The position numbers were made by a program, and so were the translations under genes. Shown piece after piece: positions 11,745-29,682 of a stretch of 64,000 bases of DNA. Numbering within the stretch: the stretch's first letter is position 1; each line of letters opens with the position of its first letter. This stretch comes from Limnomonas spitsbergensis (Eukaryota > Chlorophyta > Chlorophyceae > Chlamydomonadales), in the NCBI GenBank assembly GCA_037349105.1, contig JAYJMM010000117.1:2232001-2296000 (forward strand), written 5' to 3'. The notes below the pieces were generated by a model. The model made no database searches. It saw only the letters and a list, made by a program, of their open reading frames with translations, and was not told the DNA's origin.

Positions 11745-11880
11745 GCCGCCCTGTTCAAAAAGGTTCGGCCGCGTGGGCAACCAACTGTCTCGTTGAAGGA
11801 AGAAAAGACTGAAAGAAAAGAGGAGGAGAGAGAAAGAGAAGGGAACTGAGAAAAACGGAGATGAATGCCTTTTGGTGAAC
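11745..11880 (+). mobile_element. 5'-truncated LINE tail
   Basis: CTGTTCAAAAAGGTTCGGCC then GCGTGGGCAACCAACTGTCT and a purine-rich GGAAGAAAAG tract. This is the longer version of the tail, as at 25685 and 58255. Confidence 0.55.
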
Positions 11881-12082
11881 ACGGAAATAGCGCAAACCCC
11901 GTAAAAAACCCCACAGCTCGGTAATCACGCTCGAAGCAAACCCGACCACGTCCATTCCCATAAAGTAAGTGTATGAAGGGAAAGTTGAGGACCGTCAACA
12001 CAAAGCTGTACACATCGAGCTTGATCCTCTGTCCGCCCGGCACTAAAAGCACACCCGCGGAAAACAATTCGCAGAAATCGCC

Positions 12083-18160
<6,078 letters not shown>

Positions 18161-19864
18161 AGCGCACTTCTTTAGACCGAGGTGACAGAGATGAAAAGAA
18201 AAAACAATGCTCACGAAGGGATCAAGGTTAAGACACAACAACCGGAAAAGTAGGAAGAAGTGGAGAAGTGGTGATCGACCCGCAAGGCTGCAACTCTCGC
18301 AAGTGGGCAACAAAGAAGGCGACGATCCGAAGAAAGGAAGGGCATATAAATTCGGAGTCGAATGTGGTACAATGAAAATCCGCAACAGGGACCATAATAA
18401 GATAGCCGGGTGCACCCGAGCCGGGTGGTGGCTTGTATCATTGTATGCATGTGGTATAAAAATATAAAATCCACATACGCGTCGGGCGGGGGGACACTTT
18501 CCGGGAGACGTTCGCACATGGCGGAGATCGGCAAGTGAGATTTGTCAACCACCTGGCTGTGGCTGCTAGTCTCAATCGCCGCAAGTGGACGCTTACATTT
18601 TTTTGTGGAAACTGGAAACCAAGGGGATGAGATAGAAGTCGCCCGTTGACAGCGATGCGCACCTGAAGAGATCGACGTGTAAGAATTGAGTACGCGGTAG
18701 GTGGGGAATGCTGCGAATGAAATAATCTGTTGGCCACTATATAACAGAAGAAAGGAAAGGAAGGAATTCCGTTTTTAGGCGTGGATTTGAGGACGGCAAA
18801 GTGTACGGTACTCACAGACTAGCCGCACTTAAACGATCGCCTCTCGAGAGAGGGCCTGTGCACCCGCAACCTAGGAGAAGAAGCCAAGTGTTCACCCTTC
18901 CGGGCTTCATCAGAGAAGAGGAGAGAACGCCGATGCGGCGTGGATTTTGGGAAGTACAGGTTGACGAGACGCCCAAGCCCCGGTCTGTATACCCCTATAT
19001 TGGGCCCAATTCCACTAGGGCGCTCGACGGAACACGTTCCGGTGGCGGTTTATCTGGTTGGGCGAGGCTTCAGCCACGCTGGCTGAAAAACTTGAAACGC
19101 AATTCCACTTGTCTCCGGAATGTGTTCGGGTACGGCTGAGACCGAAACTTCCTAGTGAACAGCCTGTCAGACATTTGCCTTATCGCTTCGTGTATCTAGA
19201 GTGTTATGCCTACTTGTCTCGCTAAGCATGATAGTCCTGCTTGACAAACTGTCGAGTTGCAAGGTACGTGCAGCCTGGGATGCCCTGGCACTGTCGAAGT
19301 TGGGTGTAGCAAATTCAGGCCGCTGCTAAACGATATCCCAGGCGATCGGAGGGACTGCTAGGGGGCACACGTCGACATTCGCCATTGGGTTGGCCAGATC
19401 TTTTCCAACTTCTACGCGGGAAAGATTCAAGTGTGGCTCCTGTTAAGGATATGCGTCGGCCATGGCAGCAGGAACAGGCGAAAAGGAGTTTTCAGAACGA
19501 AACAAAGATGACGGCGATGAAAATTTGAAGATGAGGACGAAGTTGTCCACGCTGTCGGAGCGTTGATACGAAGTATTTTTGCATCGCTCAAAATAGGAGC
19601 GATGCAAAATATGGCACTAAACGGGTACGGCAGCGCGACGCTGGCGCCACGCTGGCGTTCCGGTGCCATTCCGGTAACAAGTGGAATTGGGGAGGGTGAG
19701 CTGGCATGCCATTTCCGCATTCCGGTGAAAAGTGGAATTGGGCCCATTATAACAGCATTGCAAATAAACTGAAGTTTCGTGCCCGTACTACCCTGCCGTA
19801 CTTCCTCTGTAGCCACGCTTTTTAGCGTTCGTTACGCACAGCGTGCTGTTAAGTAATTTACCAC
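18161..19864. other. 1.7-kb spacer between AKR units, unlike the flanking introns
   Basis: No supported gene on either strand and no family A or B repeat. It separates the first-exon-like end of AKR1 exon 8 from the almost identical true first exon at 19865, so it may be an insertion that split one duplicated segment. Short self-similar words (GTGGAATTGGGCCCA, TTCCGGTGCCATTCCGGT) recur near 19010 and 19640-19750. Confidence 0.45.
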
Positions 19865-22800
19865 ATGACTGATGACAAGCCCATGCCCGCTGTGCAGCTC
19901 AGCAGCGGTAAGGGCCGGGCGCGACGTGGTGATTGTCCGAAGCACGTTTCAGTCCCATGCTCTCTCCTAGCCTTTATCCATGCCCCCTCTCCATGCCCCT
20001 CTCCTAGCCTTCGTCTATGCCCCTCTCCTTGCCCCTGTCCCTGACTCCCTGCCCCTCTCCATGCCTCTAAACATGCTTCTGTGCCTGCCTCTCTACCTGC
20101 CCCTCTTCCTGCCCTCCTCGATTCCCCCCTCCATGCCTCTCCATGCACCATTCCACGCTCCACCCAATGCCTCTCCTTGCGTCCCTCTTCATGTACTGTA
20201 TGCTCCTCAAAACCAGTGTGCCCCTCTTTCCAGGCTTCTCCATGCCCCTCATTGGCATGGGGACTTGGAAGGCTCAGCCGGGTGAGGTGCGGTCGGCTGT
20301 CGCTGCTGCACTGAGGATGGGATACCGCCACATTGACTGTGCCTATGTGTACGAGAACGAGAACGAGGTGTGTAGGAAGCTTGTGGGGGGAGGCAGGAGG
20401 GCGGGAGCAGAGAGGAGGGTGGGATACTGCCACAATAACTGCGCCTTCAAGTGTGAGAGTTCGCATACTTTGCGTGGGGCGCAGGGAGAAGGAGGGCAAG
20501 CGGGAGAGGATAGGAGGGATGAGGAGGAGAGGGGAGGTCAGGGGGAGAGATCAGCGGCAGGACGCTAGGGGCAGGAGTATCATGCAGGTATGGGAGAAGG
20601 CTACACCCCCAAAGGACTTGTGTACCTTGATAGCCGTGCACCTTTCTGATGAAGGGACTTTGCTGTTTACTGTTATACACAAGGTGAAAAACAGTGATTA
20701 CGTCTCATGCTGCAGCCAAAACAGGAAACTTCCTTCAGCAAACCCTTGGGCACATTGATTTGTTTTTGATGCGTCAGCTACAACTCAGCTACTCCACGAC
20801 CTATGGCCCAGGTGGCCTGATGCAGATAGCCCTTCTACCAGGTTCACCGATCGCAGGCCGGTCCAGGTTTGGTCCCTGATAACCCAGTGATGGCTGCCCA
20901 ACATCCTGCTAAACCAGCTCTGGTGCGCCCTGGAATAAACAGTGCTGTGCATGGTCAGGTAAAGAGGCTTTGGCTGAGGCGCTTGCCAAGGGTGAAGGTC
21001 ACACTAACCCTTAACACACTTCGTTTCGAATTCTCAGGTTGGAGAGGCGTTTACTGAGATCCTGGCCGAAGGCCTGGTGGCGCGCGAGGAGATCTTCGTC
21101 ACGTCCAAGCTCTGGAACAGTGACCACGCCCCTGACCGTGTAGAGGCTGCTTGTCGAAGGACGCTGAAGCTGCTTAAGGTGAGGGGGGAAGCTACTTCAG
21201 TCCGACCGTGTAGAGGCTGCGTGTCGAAGGACGATGAATCTGCTCAAGATGAGGGGGAAGCTACTTCAGTTGAGAGGAAGGCTTTTTATCGCAGTTCAGC
21301 TACAAGTCAGCTACATTACCGCCTGCGTCCGAGGGGTATGGTGCGGTCTTAAGCCCTGCTGCTTGGGCCAAGGACCGCAGGCTAGTGGCTTTTTCTTCAG
21401 GTCCTCATCAGCCTGTGGTAGCCGCCGGGTAGCCTGCAAAAGATGGCTTGGCGGCCATCGAAGGAAAGATTAAAATATATCATCACTGGCTTTCACCCAC
21501 GTGGAGTCCCTGGATTTCTGCCTCATCCTCTAGCCATTATCCCCCTCCCACAAGCAGGCTCCTAGCTGGAGTTATTCGATATGTACCTCATCATAATTGG
21601 CCAGGCATTAGCCCATTGAAATAAATCATTAATCACTGGCTTTCAACCACATGATCGAACCAGGAGTCAAATTCTGGAGTCCCTGGATTTTGGCCTCATC
21701 CTTTGGCCAATATACCCTCCCACCAGCACGCTCCTAGCTGGAGTAATTCAATGTGTACCGCATCCATCGGCCAGGTTTCAGTCCCTGGCTGCCTGCACCT
21801 AACTCCGTCTCTGACCAGCTACCCCTCCCACCTGTCTGCCTGCACCCAGCTATGTAGACTGACTTAAATCCCCCTTCCGCTTGCGAGATCTCAGCTGGAG
21901 CTCTTGGATTCCTATCTCATCCTCTGGCCAATATCCCTCCCCCCACACACATCAGCACGCTCCTAGCTGTAGTTATGTGATGTGTACTGCATCCATCGGC
22001 CAGGCTTCAGTCCCAACGCCAAACCCCGTTCCTGACCAGCTAGTCAGCTACCCCTCCCATCTGTCTGCCTGCACCCAACCACGTCCGCTGACCACTACCC
22101 CCCTTCCACTTGCATGATCTCAGTTGGACTACCTCGACCTGTACCTCATCCACTGGCCTGCGACGGGCGTCCCCGGCCCCACCCTGACTCCTTCTTATGC
22201 TAGCACCTGGGGTGCCATGGAGGGCTTGGTGCGCTCTGGCCTGGTGCGCTCCATTGGTGTGTCTAACCTCAGTGCTGTCAAGCTGGACCGGCTGATGGCA
22301 GAGTGCAGCATCAAACCAGCAGTCAACCAGGCAAGTGGCAGATCTGTCCGGGTCTTCGGAAAAAGTTAACCCTCAACTCTTTCATCTATTACCTCGAATT
22401 GGGCTGATAGCGGAATGCAGCATCAAAGCAGCAGTCAACCAGGCAAGTGGCAGATCCGCCCGGGAAAAGTATAACCCCTCAGCTCTTTCATCTGTTACCC
22501 CTAAACCGGCCGAAGGAGGAGTGAGCATCAAAGCAGCAGTCAACCAGGCAAAGGGCAGACCCTTATGAAAATAATCCTGAATGTCCAACTTAGCTCTTAA
22601 CCCATAATCCTTAACCCAGAACCAGCTGATGGCGGAGTGCAGTATCAAAGCAGCGGTCAGCCAGGCAATCGACATACATAACTTGGGGGGGGGGAGGGTA
22701 CAGACTACAGGGGATATTAGAGGGGACAGGGGACATTAGAGGGGACAGAGGAGCCTTTATGCTCCTCAGGCTGCCCGAGGCAAATCTTTTATCAGCACCT

Positions 22801-25800
22801 TTGTCTGTCTTAGGCACAGATCCTTCATCTGCACTTGAAAACGCACGAGGCAAATCCATGAATCTCTGAAGCACGGATGGGTATGGCTCGCATCCTGACA
22901 CCCATGCCATCTTCTTATTTACGCTCTGCTTTACCAGTCGGGTTCAGCGCTACTGTGAGTGTGAAACTGGTATCTTGTGGGGGGCCGCTGAGCGGCTGTC
23001 GCTGGGCTTATTTGACCGGACGTTGACCGACCAAAAGCCAGTGATCTAAGAAGCAGGTCTTGGTGGACCAGACTCTTTCAATTGTAGGCCAAAGTGTAGC
23101 TGAAGTGTAGCTGAAGTGTAGCTAAATTGCGGTGAAGTAGACAGTGGGTGACGCACACATCTACTCCCAATTGATGGACCCGATGAACGGATGGTCACCT
23201 TTTAACCTGCACTGCTCGTTGCTGTACAGATGGGCATCTTGTAACTTGCACAGCTTTTCGCTATACAGTTCGGTATTATGCAACCTGCGCCGTGACATCC
23301 GGTTTGTTTCCCTATTGCCCCCTGTCAGGTCGAGTCCCATCCTTACTTCCGCAACGAGGCCCTGATCCGCCACTGTGGCCTCAAGGGGGTCCACGTCACG
23401 GCATACTCACCCCTGGGGTCACCGGACAGCGCGGGAATCATGCGTCGGCCTGAGGGTGCCATGGGTCCCATGCAAGACCCCGTCGTGCTGCAGGTTGCGG
23501 CCAAGCTGGGGAAAAGTGCGGCTCAGGTTTGTGACTTGTGAGGGGAGCAGATTCTGGCTCTCAGTCGGTGGGAGTGATTAGCTACAAGATGGGCGGCCAA
23601 GCTGGGGAAAAGTGCGGCTCAGGTTTGTGAGAGGGGCCTTTCACAGGGGGAGGGGAGAGCATAAAAGACAATACAGACGCCTCCGACAGAAAAAGAAGGG
23701 GCAGATTCAGGCTCTCAGGGGGTGGGAGTGACTAGCTATACGATTGGCATCGGAGCTACCATCTCTGAATGCCAGTTGCATAGTACGATTAGTACCTGCT
23801 AGCTACCAGCTCAGTAGCCTTGAGGCTGGCTGTAAGGTAAGGCTGAGGGATGTGTGATGGTGGAGGTGAGATGGTGGACCTTAATCTGATTGTATGGATG
23901 TACAGTGGCTGCTCTTCTTTTTTAGCTACGAGGCCACCATCAGCAGCTCCCCGAAGGCCTAATTTGCAGATGATAATATTTGCCAAAGGCCCGATTGGCA
24001 CGAAGCCTGGACCAGCTTATGGTCGGCGCCAGCCAAGAATGGCTGGTCACACCTGGGCCTCTGGCTGGAGGTCGGAGTGTATGCGACAATTTTATACAGT
24101 GCATTACGGCGAGGAACGTGCTTGCGCTCCTGTCTGAGATCGCAGGAGCCCTTAGAGACGAAACCAAGAGGTGCGCACAAACAGCTCCCATGTCAAACTG
24201 ACTTAAAGCATGGTCTAGGGCCCGTCAGTTGAATGATGATCGTTGCAAATCCTCATCAGTTCGGCCCTCCCTCCACACAATGCAGAATGCGGATTCTGAT
24301 TTTCAAGCACACGTTGTCAAAAAATATTCTGACGACTTGCATCCCGAAAACGATTTCTGATCCTGACCCAGTGGGCGATTCAGCGCGGTACCAACATCCT
24401 GCCAAGGCGGTACACCCAGATCGAACACAATCCAATTTGAATTATCCCGCACACAGATCCTGATCCGGTGGGCGATCCAGCGCGGTACCAGCGTCCTGCC
24501 CAAGTCGGTACACCCTGAGCGGCTCAGGTCGAACCTGGATGTGCTGAGCTGGAGCATCGACCAAGCTGACTGCGACCTTCTGTCGAGCCTGACTACGCAG
24601 ACACGGATGGTGAGAGGGTCAGAGCCAGACAGTTGGGCGCCCACGCGGCGGAGCCTTTTCAGGAAGGCCCGTCTTGGGTGCAATCCTAGTCAGGCTTGGT
24701 GAAATGCCGGTGGCCGGCGCATGCCAGCTGGGATAAAAAGTTTTTTTTGCGTTCCTGACCGCCTTCAGGGGGTCACCAGGCTGCCACCACTGGGCCAGAA
24801 GGGACCATGCGTTGTGCAGGGCCCCCTGGTGTAACGTGATGGTGTGAGATCGGTGGCTCGAGCATATGTCAACGGGTTCGGTTGTTTAGTGCGCGCTAAA
24901 GCACCATGGGGGTGCTGTGGGGCAGCTGCCACTGGGCCAATGGGCGGGCCCAAACTTTGCCCGGCCTACGGCCGCTGGACTGAGCAGCATGGCTTCCTGC
25001 ACTAGTACCCCCATCCGTAGGCCGTTGGCCGAGGGCGGTTCCTCATTCGAAGGGTGTGATATACCTGGAGCAGGCTAAATAAAATGTGGCCAGCCAGGGC
25101 AATATGTGCTAGGTCGTTCAGGGCGATGCGGCAGAGGAATGGTGCACTAGCGGCAAGGATGAGTGCTAATTGATGCTTAGGATCTTACTGAGCGCCTTTC
25201 TGACACTGATTCTTCGTTACCGGTATGCCAGTAATGATCAAGCTGCTTTTCCTTCATTTGCTGCTTTCGAAATTTATCTGGCAAGTGAAGAAAATGACGT
25301 TGGTCTCGGATGTCCTTTGGAGCCTCGAAGACTGAAGACGAAATCGGAAATTATCAATTTCACCACAGTCATCGGGGCCCGGCTTCACAAAACATTACCA
25401 CCCGCTTCATGGCAGTTTATGTCGTTCATGTCCTTTCCTCTTGCTCAAGCCATCTGATACCGGTATACAACGCTGTAGTTATAGACATCACCTTACCATA
25501 CTTGCGAACACGATGAGTTGGGAGCCCATTTGTCTGAGCCTTTTAAGCAGGGCCCAGAGGTGTAACGTCATTGACTTGTGAATACCATGTTTTCACACTC
25601 ACAACTATGAACACTGTTCTGCTGTTTGGCTCGTGTGGTACTTGATATGCCTGCTGCGGAAAGTGAGGTCCTGAGTTCAGTCACTGACAGGACACCTCTG
25701 GGCATTGCTCAGAAAGGCTCGGCCGCGTGGGCGCCCAACTGTCCCGTTGGGAGAAAAGAAAGGGAACTCTGGGTTCAGTATGGCTTGATGCAGCATGAGC

Positions 25801-26197
25801 CTTATGTGGAAAGGTGGAGTGGTGTATAATTCTTATGAAGAGGTCCCTAACTAAACGACAACCATAAGGTTTGGGATCCTGCCGCAGACCTCAACCATCG
25901 TATTCTGCACTTCTGCCTGATGAACTCGTCTCTCCTTTGTGTTCCTCTCTTTCTTTCCTTTGCCAACTTCACTGTTGGACGCCCATGCGCCCGAACATTT
26001 TCACCAGGGCCCAGCGGGTTAAGAACGGTGCACCTTCTGAACCCGCCGTGCCCAGCGGGTATGCAGTACGCACCATTATAAACTTCTTCATGATGAGCCA
26101 TGTTTCTCCTTGATGCACTTAAATGCAGGTGGCGGCCACTTTTTTGCTGAATCCTTTGGGCCCGTACAAGACGTTGGAGGACCTTTGGGACGAATGA
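19865..26197 (+). CDS. Aldo-keto reductase, unit 2 of a tandem pair
   Basis: Same activity class as unit 1. Exons: 19865-19907, 20234-20367, 21038-21178, 22124-22330, 23329-23526, 24457-24609, 26129-26197, giving 314 residues, the normal AKR length. The catalytic residues fall one position from the classical numbering: Asp49, Tyr54, Lys83, His116. [13 protein letters not shown] near residue 255 contacts the cofactor phosphate. The C-terminus is [15 protein letters not shown], typical of the family. The start codon at 19865 sits in a short exon ([15 protein letters not shown]) copied at the end of AKR1 exon 8. Exon 4 uses the same GC donor as unit 1. Exon 5 covers the sequence that unit 1 divides between exons 5 and 6, so one intron differs. 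The unit could be transcribed alone or as the second half of a 707-residue fusion. Confidence 0.9.
20772..20945 (-). mobile_element. MITE-like element, family B (AKR2 intron 2)
   Basis: GTCAGCTACAACTCAGCTAC at the left, GGCCGGTCCAGGTTTGGTCC in the core, GTGATGGCTGCCCAACATCC near the right end. Another, shorter copy lies in intron 3 at about 21290-21450. Confidence 0.6.
21179..21262. repeat. Tandem copy of AKR2 exon 3 donor edge
   Basis: GACCGTGTAGAGGCTGCGTG at 21206 and the following TCGAAGGACGATGAATCTGC repeat the end of exon 3 within 70 bp. The GGGGGAAGCTACTTCAGT filler is duplicated as well. Confidence 0.8.
21490..21940. repeat. Three decayed copies of AKR2 exon 4 acceptor edge
   Basis: GGAGTCCCTGGATTTCTGCC (about 21501), GGAGTCCCTGGATTTTGGCC (about 21677) and TCTCAGCTGGAGCTCTTGGA (about 21889) precede the real exon 4 at 22124. 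They are separated by CCTCCCACCAGC, CTCCTAGCTGGAGT-type filler, at roughly 180-230 bp spacing. Confidence 0.7.
22331..22680. repeat. Array of AKR2 exon 4 donor edges
   Basis: Three further copies of the exon 4 end (GCAGCATCAAAGCAGCAGTC and variants) at about 22418, 22520 and 22636, each followed by CAACCAGGCAAGTGGCAGA or a variant. Two keep the GCAAG donor. Confidence 0.8.
22975..23120 (+). mobile_element. MITE-like element, family B (AKR2 intron 4)
   Basis: CTTGTGGGGGGCCGCTGAGC at the left, then CCGACCAAAAGCCAGTGATC and a run of four TGTAGCTGAAG units at 23095-23125. The expanded TGTAGCTGAAG run is unusual within the family. Confidence 0.55.
23527..23640. repeat. Tandem copy of AKR2 exon 5 donor edge
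   Basis: GGCCAAGCTGGGGAAAAGTG at 23595 and the CGGCTCAGGTTTGTGA that follows repeat the last 30 bases of exon 5 plus donor, about 95 bp downstream of the original and nearly unchanged. Confidence 0.85.
24352..24430. repeat. Tandem copy of AKR2 exon 6 acceptor edge
   Basis: CTGATCCTGACCCAGTGGGC at 24357 and the next 50 bases repeat the start of exon 6 (real copy from 24457). Substitutions and one-base losses break the frame. Confidence 0.75.
24885..25080 (-). mobile_element. MITE-like element, family B, with clear terminal inverted repeat
   Basis: Opens GTTTAGTGCGCGCTAAAGC, the terminal motif of the family. Core: GGCCGCTGGACTGAGCAGCA. Inside the last intron of AKR2, next to a partial copy at 24765-24850. 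Confidence 0.6.
25685..25775 (+). mobile_element. 5'-truncated LINE tail
   Basis: GCTCAGAAAGGCTCGGCCGC, then TGGGCGCCCAACTGTCCCGT and GGGAGAAAAGAAAGGGAACT. A reversed piece of the same tail lies 110 bp upstream (25535-25575). Confidence 0.6.
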
Positions 26198-27355
26198 GGG
26201 TGCTACATACTGCTCATAGGAGCGGCAGGGCCCAGAGTCCCAGAAGGGCGTGATCGACATTGACCTCACAGTGAATCGACACCGCCTAACAAGTCAACGA
26301 CGTTACACCTTTGGGCCCTGCTGGAAAGGCTTGGTCGCGTGGGCGCCCAACTTACCGTGGGCGCCTAACATGTGACACCAGGCCAGCAAAGCATATTATG
26401 TTGTTACAGGCGTATGTGAATGACCTGGTACCTCTGGGCCCTGCTCTTCCTGGGTTTATTATTAGGTGGCAAGCTGCCAACACCAGTTGATCCCTCTTCC
26501 AAGATGAGATACTCTGATTATACTCTGATTATATGCCTTGATTCTTTGCTTGTCATCGACCTCGAAAACCAGAGGTCTGTCGAAACTGTCGTTTTTTTGA
26601 GGCAGCAATACCGTACCAATACCGTACCTGCCTCTCTGCTCAGATGAAAATAATCTGTGAGATCTGAAAATCATAAATGTATGGCTCCAGCCTTAAGATG
26701 TCACGATTCACCTACAATGATGTTACACCTTGCAGCCTTGCTCGAAAGGTTCGGCCGCGTGGACACCCAGCAGTCTGGTTTGGAGAAAGGAGACCAGGGG
26801 CAAGAGGGGAAGGGAAAGAAAGAGAGGAGCATTGAGAAGGAGAGGACCCCCCCGTAAAGGAAGACAATCCGAAGATGGCCAAACTCGTGTACAGCCAAGC
26901 CTTCAAGGAGTCAAGAATATGCACAGCAAAACAGGACCAAGCAGGAAATACCCCCCCCCGCACAGGAAATCATTCTCCAGCCCCACTAGAGGCTAGCCCT
27001 CAAGGATGTCGACAACCTCCACAGATGCTTGAGCCTCCCACTCATGCCTGCAGACGTCACACCTCTGGGCCATGTTCTAAAGGCTCGGCCGCGTGGGCGC
27101 CCAGCACCCCATGAGGAGAGCAATGGGTAGCCAAGTGATTTCCTAACAGATAAATGTATTTTAACATCATACCAGCCAATTTGTGAAGAATTACCTACTG
27201 GTACGCCGCAGTGGGGGTTGATTGCCACGTAGTCCAGAGGACACTGGTCTCTATTTTGTTGGCTGACCTTCTTCAGCTATATACTAGATCTAGACCTAGC
27301 TTGATAACTTGCTCAATCATCCAGCATGAGCTAGTTAAAGACATCCTACGGTACT
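26198..27355. other. Intergenic region between AKR2 and the retroelement
   Basis: No supported gene. Three plus-strand LINE-tail copies lie at about 26303-26358, 26722-26830 and 27055-27112, each with a variant of CTCTGGGCCCTGCT and GGCCGCGTGGGCGCCC. The rest is unremarkable AT-richer DNA. Confidence 0.6.
26722..26830 (+). mobile_element. 5'-truncated LINE tail
   Basis: GTTACACCTTGCAGCCTTGC, then GGTTCGGCCGCGTGGACACC and a long purine tract (GGAGAAAGGAGACC, GGGAAAGAAAGAGAGG) forming the 3' end. Confidence 0.55.
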
Positions 27356-28234
27356 TGTCGCACCATAAAGCAGTAAACGTGCCAATATGGTAAACTCCGG
27401 AATCTCCGGTAAAGGCGCATTAGAGAAGTGTCCTTCTACTCATAAACACGGTACATTACCGTACACACAGACTCCTTGTACTTCAGACAAGAGCTGTTAA
27501 CTGGCTACTGTAAGGTTCGGCCCTAGCAGGAAGTCTCTCTGCCTAGGGGTAATGTCTGGGTGTCCCTGTCTTGTGGGTACCGCCCCTACTACTTCACTCG
27601 CGATGTGCGCTTCAGGTCCGTGGCGGACTTCTTTCCTCACGGCAGTGACGGACGCCTACGGGCAGGCTCAGTGACTCTTCACTGGCTGCGAGTGCTCAGC
27701 GAGTTAAGCAGTAGAGCTGGATATTTGTATGTATAGCAATAGACGTATGGTAGCGTAGGCCTTCTGGCCGTCTGGGCGCGATCCAGCTGGGCTATGTTAA
27801 GGGCACTTACCGCGCAACACGCGGTGAGGTAGCCGGGAGGTTGACTGCGTACTTCTTCTTCGGCAGGGTCTCGGTTCACTACTGAGGTACTTGTCTCCAG
27901 GTAGTTCAGCTGAGGCGGAGCTAGTCTTGACTTGATATAGGTACTGACGTTATGAACACCTCAGGCCTCATGCATTGGATGCCGGCCGGAGCTTGTTACA
28001 TAAGAGGTCTGTCCTTTAGAAAGGGACGAAGTAGTTAGCCTAGGCAACTGCCGGGATACAGGGACCCGGCAGGCCCAATTCAGAATACGGTACAATCTGT
28101 CAAATCAACCGGCGTAAGCGGGTTTCTAGGTCTCAGTTCAAATCCGTAGACTCCGCAGAGAAGCTGCGGAGTCCCCGAGGCCGCTAACTGCGGTCTAAAC
28201 GGTTCTGTCACGTATACGGTAATATACTGTGACA
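27356..28234 (-). repeat. Complete X2-Y2 terminal repeat of the retroelement
   Basis: 879 bp, beginning TGTCGCACCATAAAGCAG and ending ATACTGTGACA on the plus strand. It equals the 28237-28481 piece joined to the 35990-36625 piece with only about two base differences. Contains GCAGAGAAGCTGCGGAGTCC, a small hairpin, near the right end. Confidence 0.85.
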
Positions 28235-28236
28235 GC

Positions 28237-28481
28237 TGTCGCACCATAAAGCAGTAAACGTGCCAATATGGTAAACTCCGGAATCTCCGGTAAAGGCGCA
28301 TTAGAGAAGTGTCCTTCTACTCATAAACACGGTACATTACCGTACACACAGACTCCTTGTACTTCAGACAAGAGCTGTTAACTGGCTACTGTAAGGTCGG
28401 CCCTAGCAGGAAGTCTCTCTGCCTAGGGGTAATGTCTGGGTGTCCCTGTCTTGTGGGTACCGCCCCTACTACTTCACTCGC
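28237..28481 (-). repeat. Y1 piece of the split direct repeat
   Basis: Copy of 27356-27601 lacking one T (TAAGGTCGG against TAAGGTTCGG). Identity ends after TTCACTCGC, where the internal region begins with CCCCCGCTCCTCAGCG. Confidence 0.85.
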
Positions 28482-29682
28482 CCCCCGCTCCTCAGCGTTA
28501 AGCCTAAAGGGCATGCGCTGGGAGCCGGAAAAAGGGGTCGGTACTGAAAGAAAGAAACTTCTGGCAATATGTACACCTCAGAAGATCAAAATATCAAAGC
28601 AAATCTGCCTGGTTCAGGCCGTCCCCCGCATCTGCCTGGTTCAGGCTATATACACACATCAGCCTGGTTCAGGCTGTTTTCAAAGCAAAATCTGTACGCC
28701 CAGAACTTGTCAGTTCCCTAACACTGAAGCCTCCTAAACATCTGACTGCAATCCAGCCAGTCGGTAAAAAAAAATCCCCTGAAGAAAATCCACTGCAGGA
28801 AATGTGCTGCAGGGCATCCACACAAGGAAATTCATCAAAGAAAAAATTCACTGAAACCCGTGGCGGACCACACAGAATCCGGTACCGTCACCAGTGTCAT
28901 GCTTGGTTGCAGGCAATAAAGGGTCGGAACCCATCAGAAACCCTCAGCAATCATCAGAAACCATCAGAAACCAAGTTCAGAAATCATCAGAAGTCATCAG
29001 AAGTCATCAGAAATCATCAGAAATCAGAATCTTTAAACTTCTGGAAAATATGTACGTAGAAGCTCAAATCGTCTCAGCAAATCTGCCTGGTTCAGGCCTT
29101 CTTCAATCAGAATTAAAAAAATCCACCGAGTCTCAGCTGAAGCGCAATGCGCAGAATCCTACAAATCCAGGCTGTTCAGCCCACTACTGGCTAGCAAACA
29201 GAGAAATTTTCAAAGTTATCAGGTCAAGCTAAGAACAACCGCTGCTCTCGCCCCACTGCGCCATAGCCGCCTGGTCTTCAATGGCCACAGGAAATGTGCG
29301 CCGTAGCAGCGTGATCCGCCCCCTGCTGTGTTATCATCGCCCGAGTTGACTAATTCTCCTCGCTCATCATCTTCATAACATATGTACTACCGTAGCCTTG
29401 CTGCTACGGTGTTTGAGAAACAAATTTTCACTATGTTGCTGCGATAGCTTTAACTCCAATCCTGCATCTTCCGTCTTCGGTCCGCTGGCTGCCGGCCCAC
29501 TGCCTGCCGGTTACTTAGGACAAGCCGCTCTGCGTCTGCATTTTCTGCTCTGTAGGCGCCTGCCCGCCCATTGCCAGTTACGGCGTGGGTAACGTCACGT
29601 GCTCAGCGGCCTTGCCGCTCTGGGCTCGGCCTCAGGTCTCGGTAAGCTCCGCAAGGGCTGACTCCTCCTCTTTGTTGGAAGC
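28482..29682. other. Retroelement internal region beyond the ORF stop, repeat-rich and non-coding
   Basis: On the element's strand this is the 3' non-coding part. It holds four copies of ATCTGCCTGGTTCAGGC (28605-28680, 29080-29098) and an 8-10 bp array of CATCAGAAAC / CATCAGAAGT words (28935-29035). No frame longer than about 110 codons and no polymerase or recombinase motif. Confidence 0.65.

Larger units (their letters stand above)
10509..12082. other. Intergenic region upstream of the aldo-keto reductase pair
   Basis: No supported gene. It contains a tRNA-like SINE candidate (10762-11000), a LINE-tail copy (11745-11880) and a C-rich patch at 11125-11175 with repeated TTGCTTGGGATCCCCCCT-like words. 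The last 200 bp before 12083 should hold the AKR promoter. Confidence 0.55.
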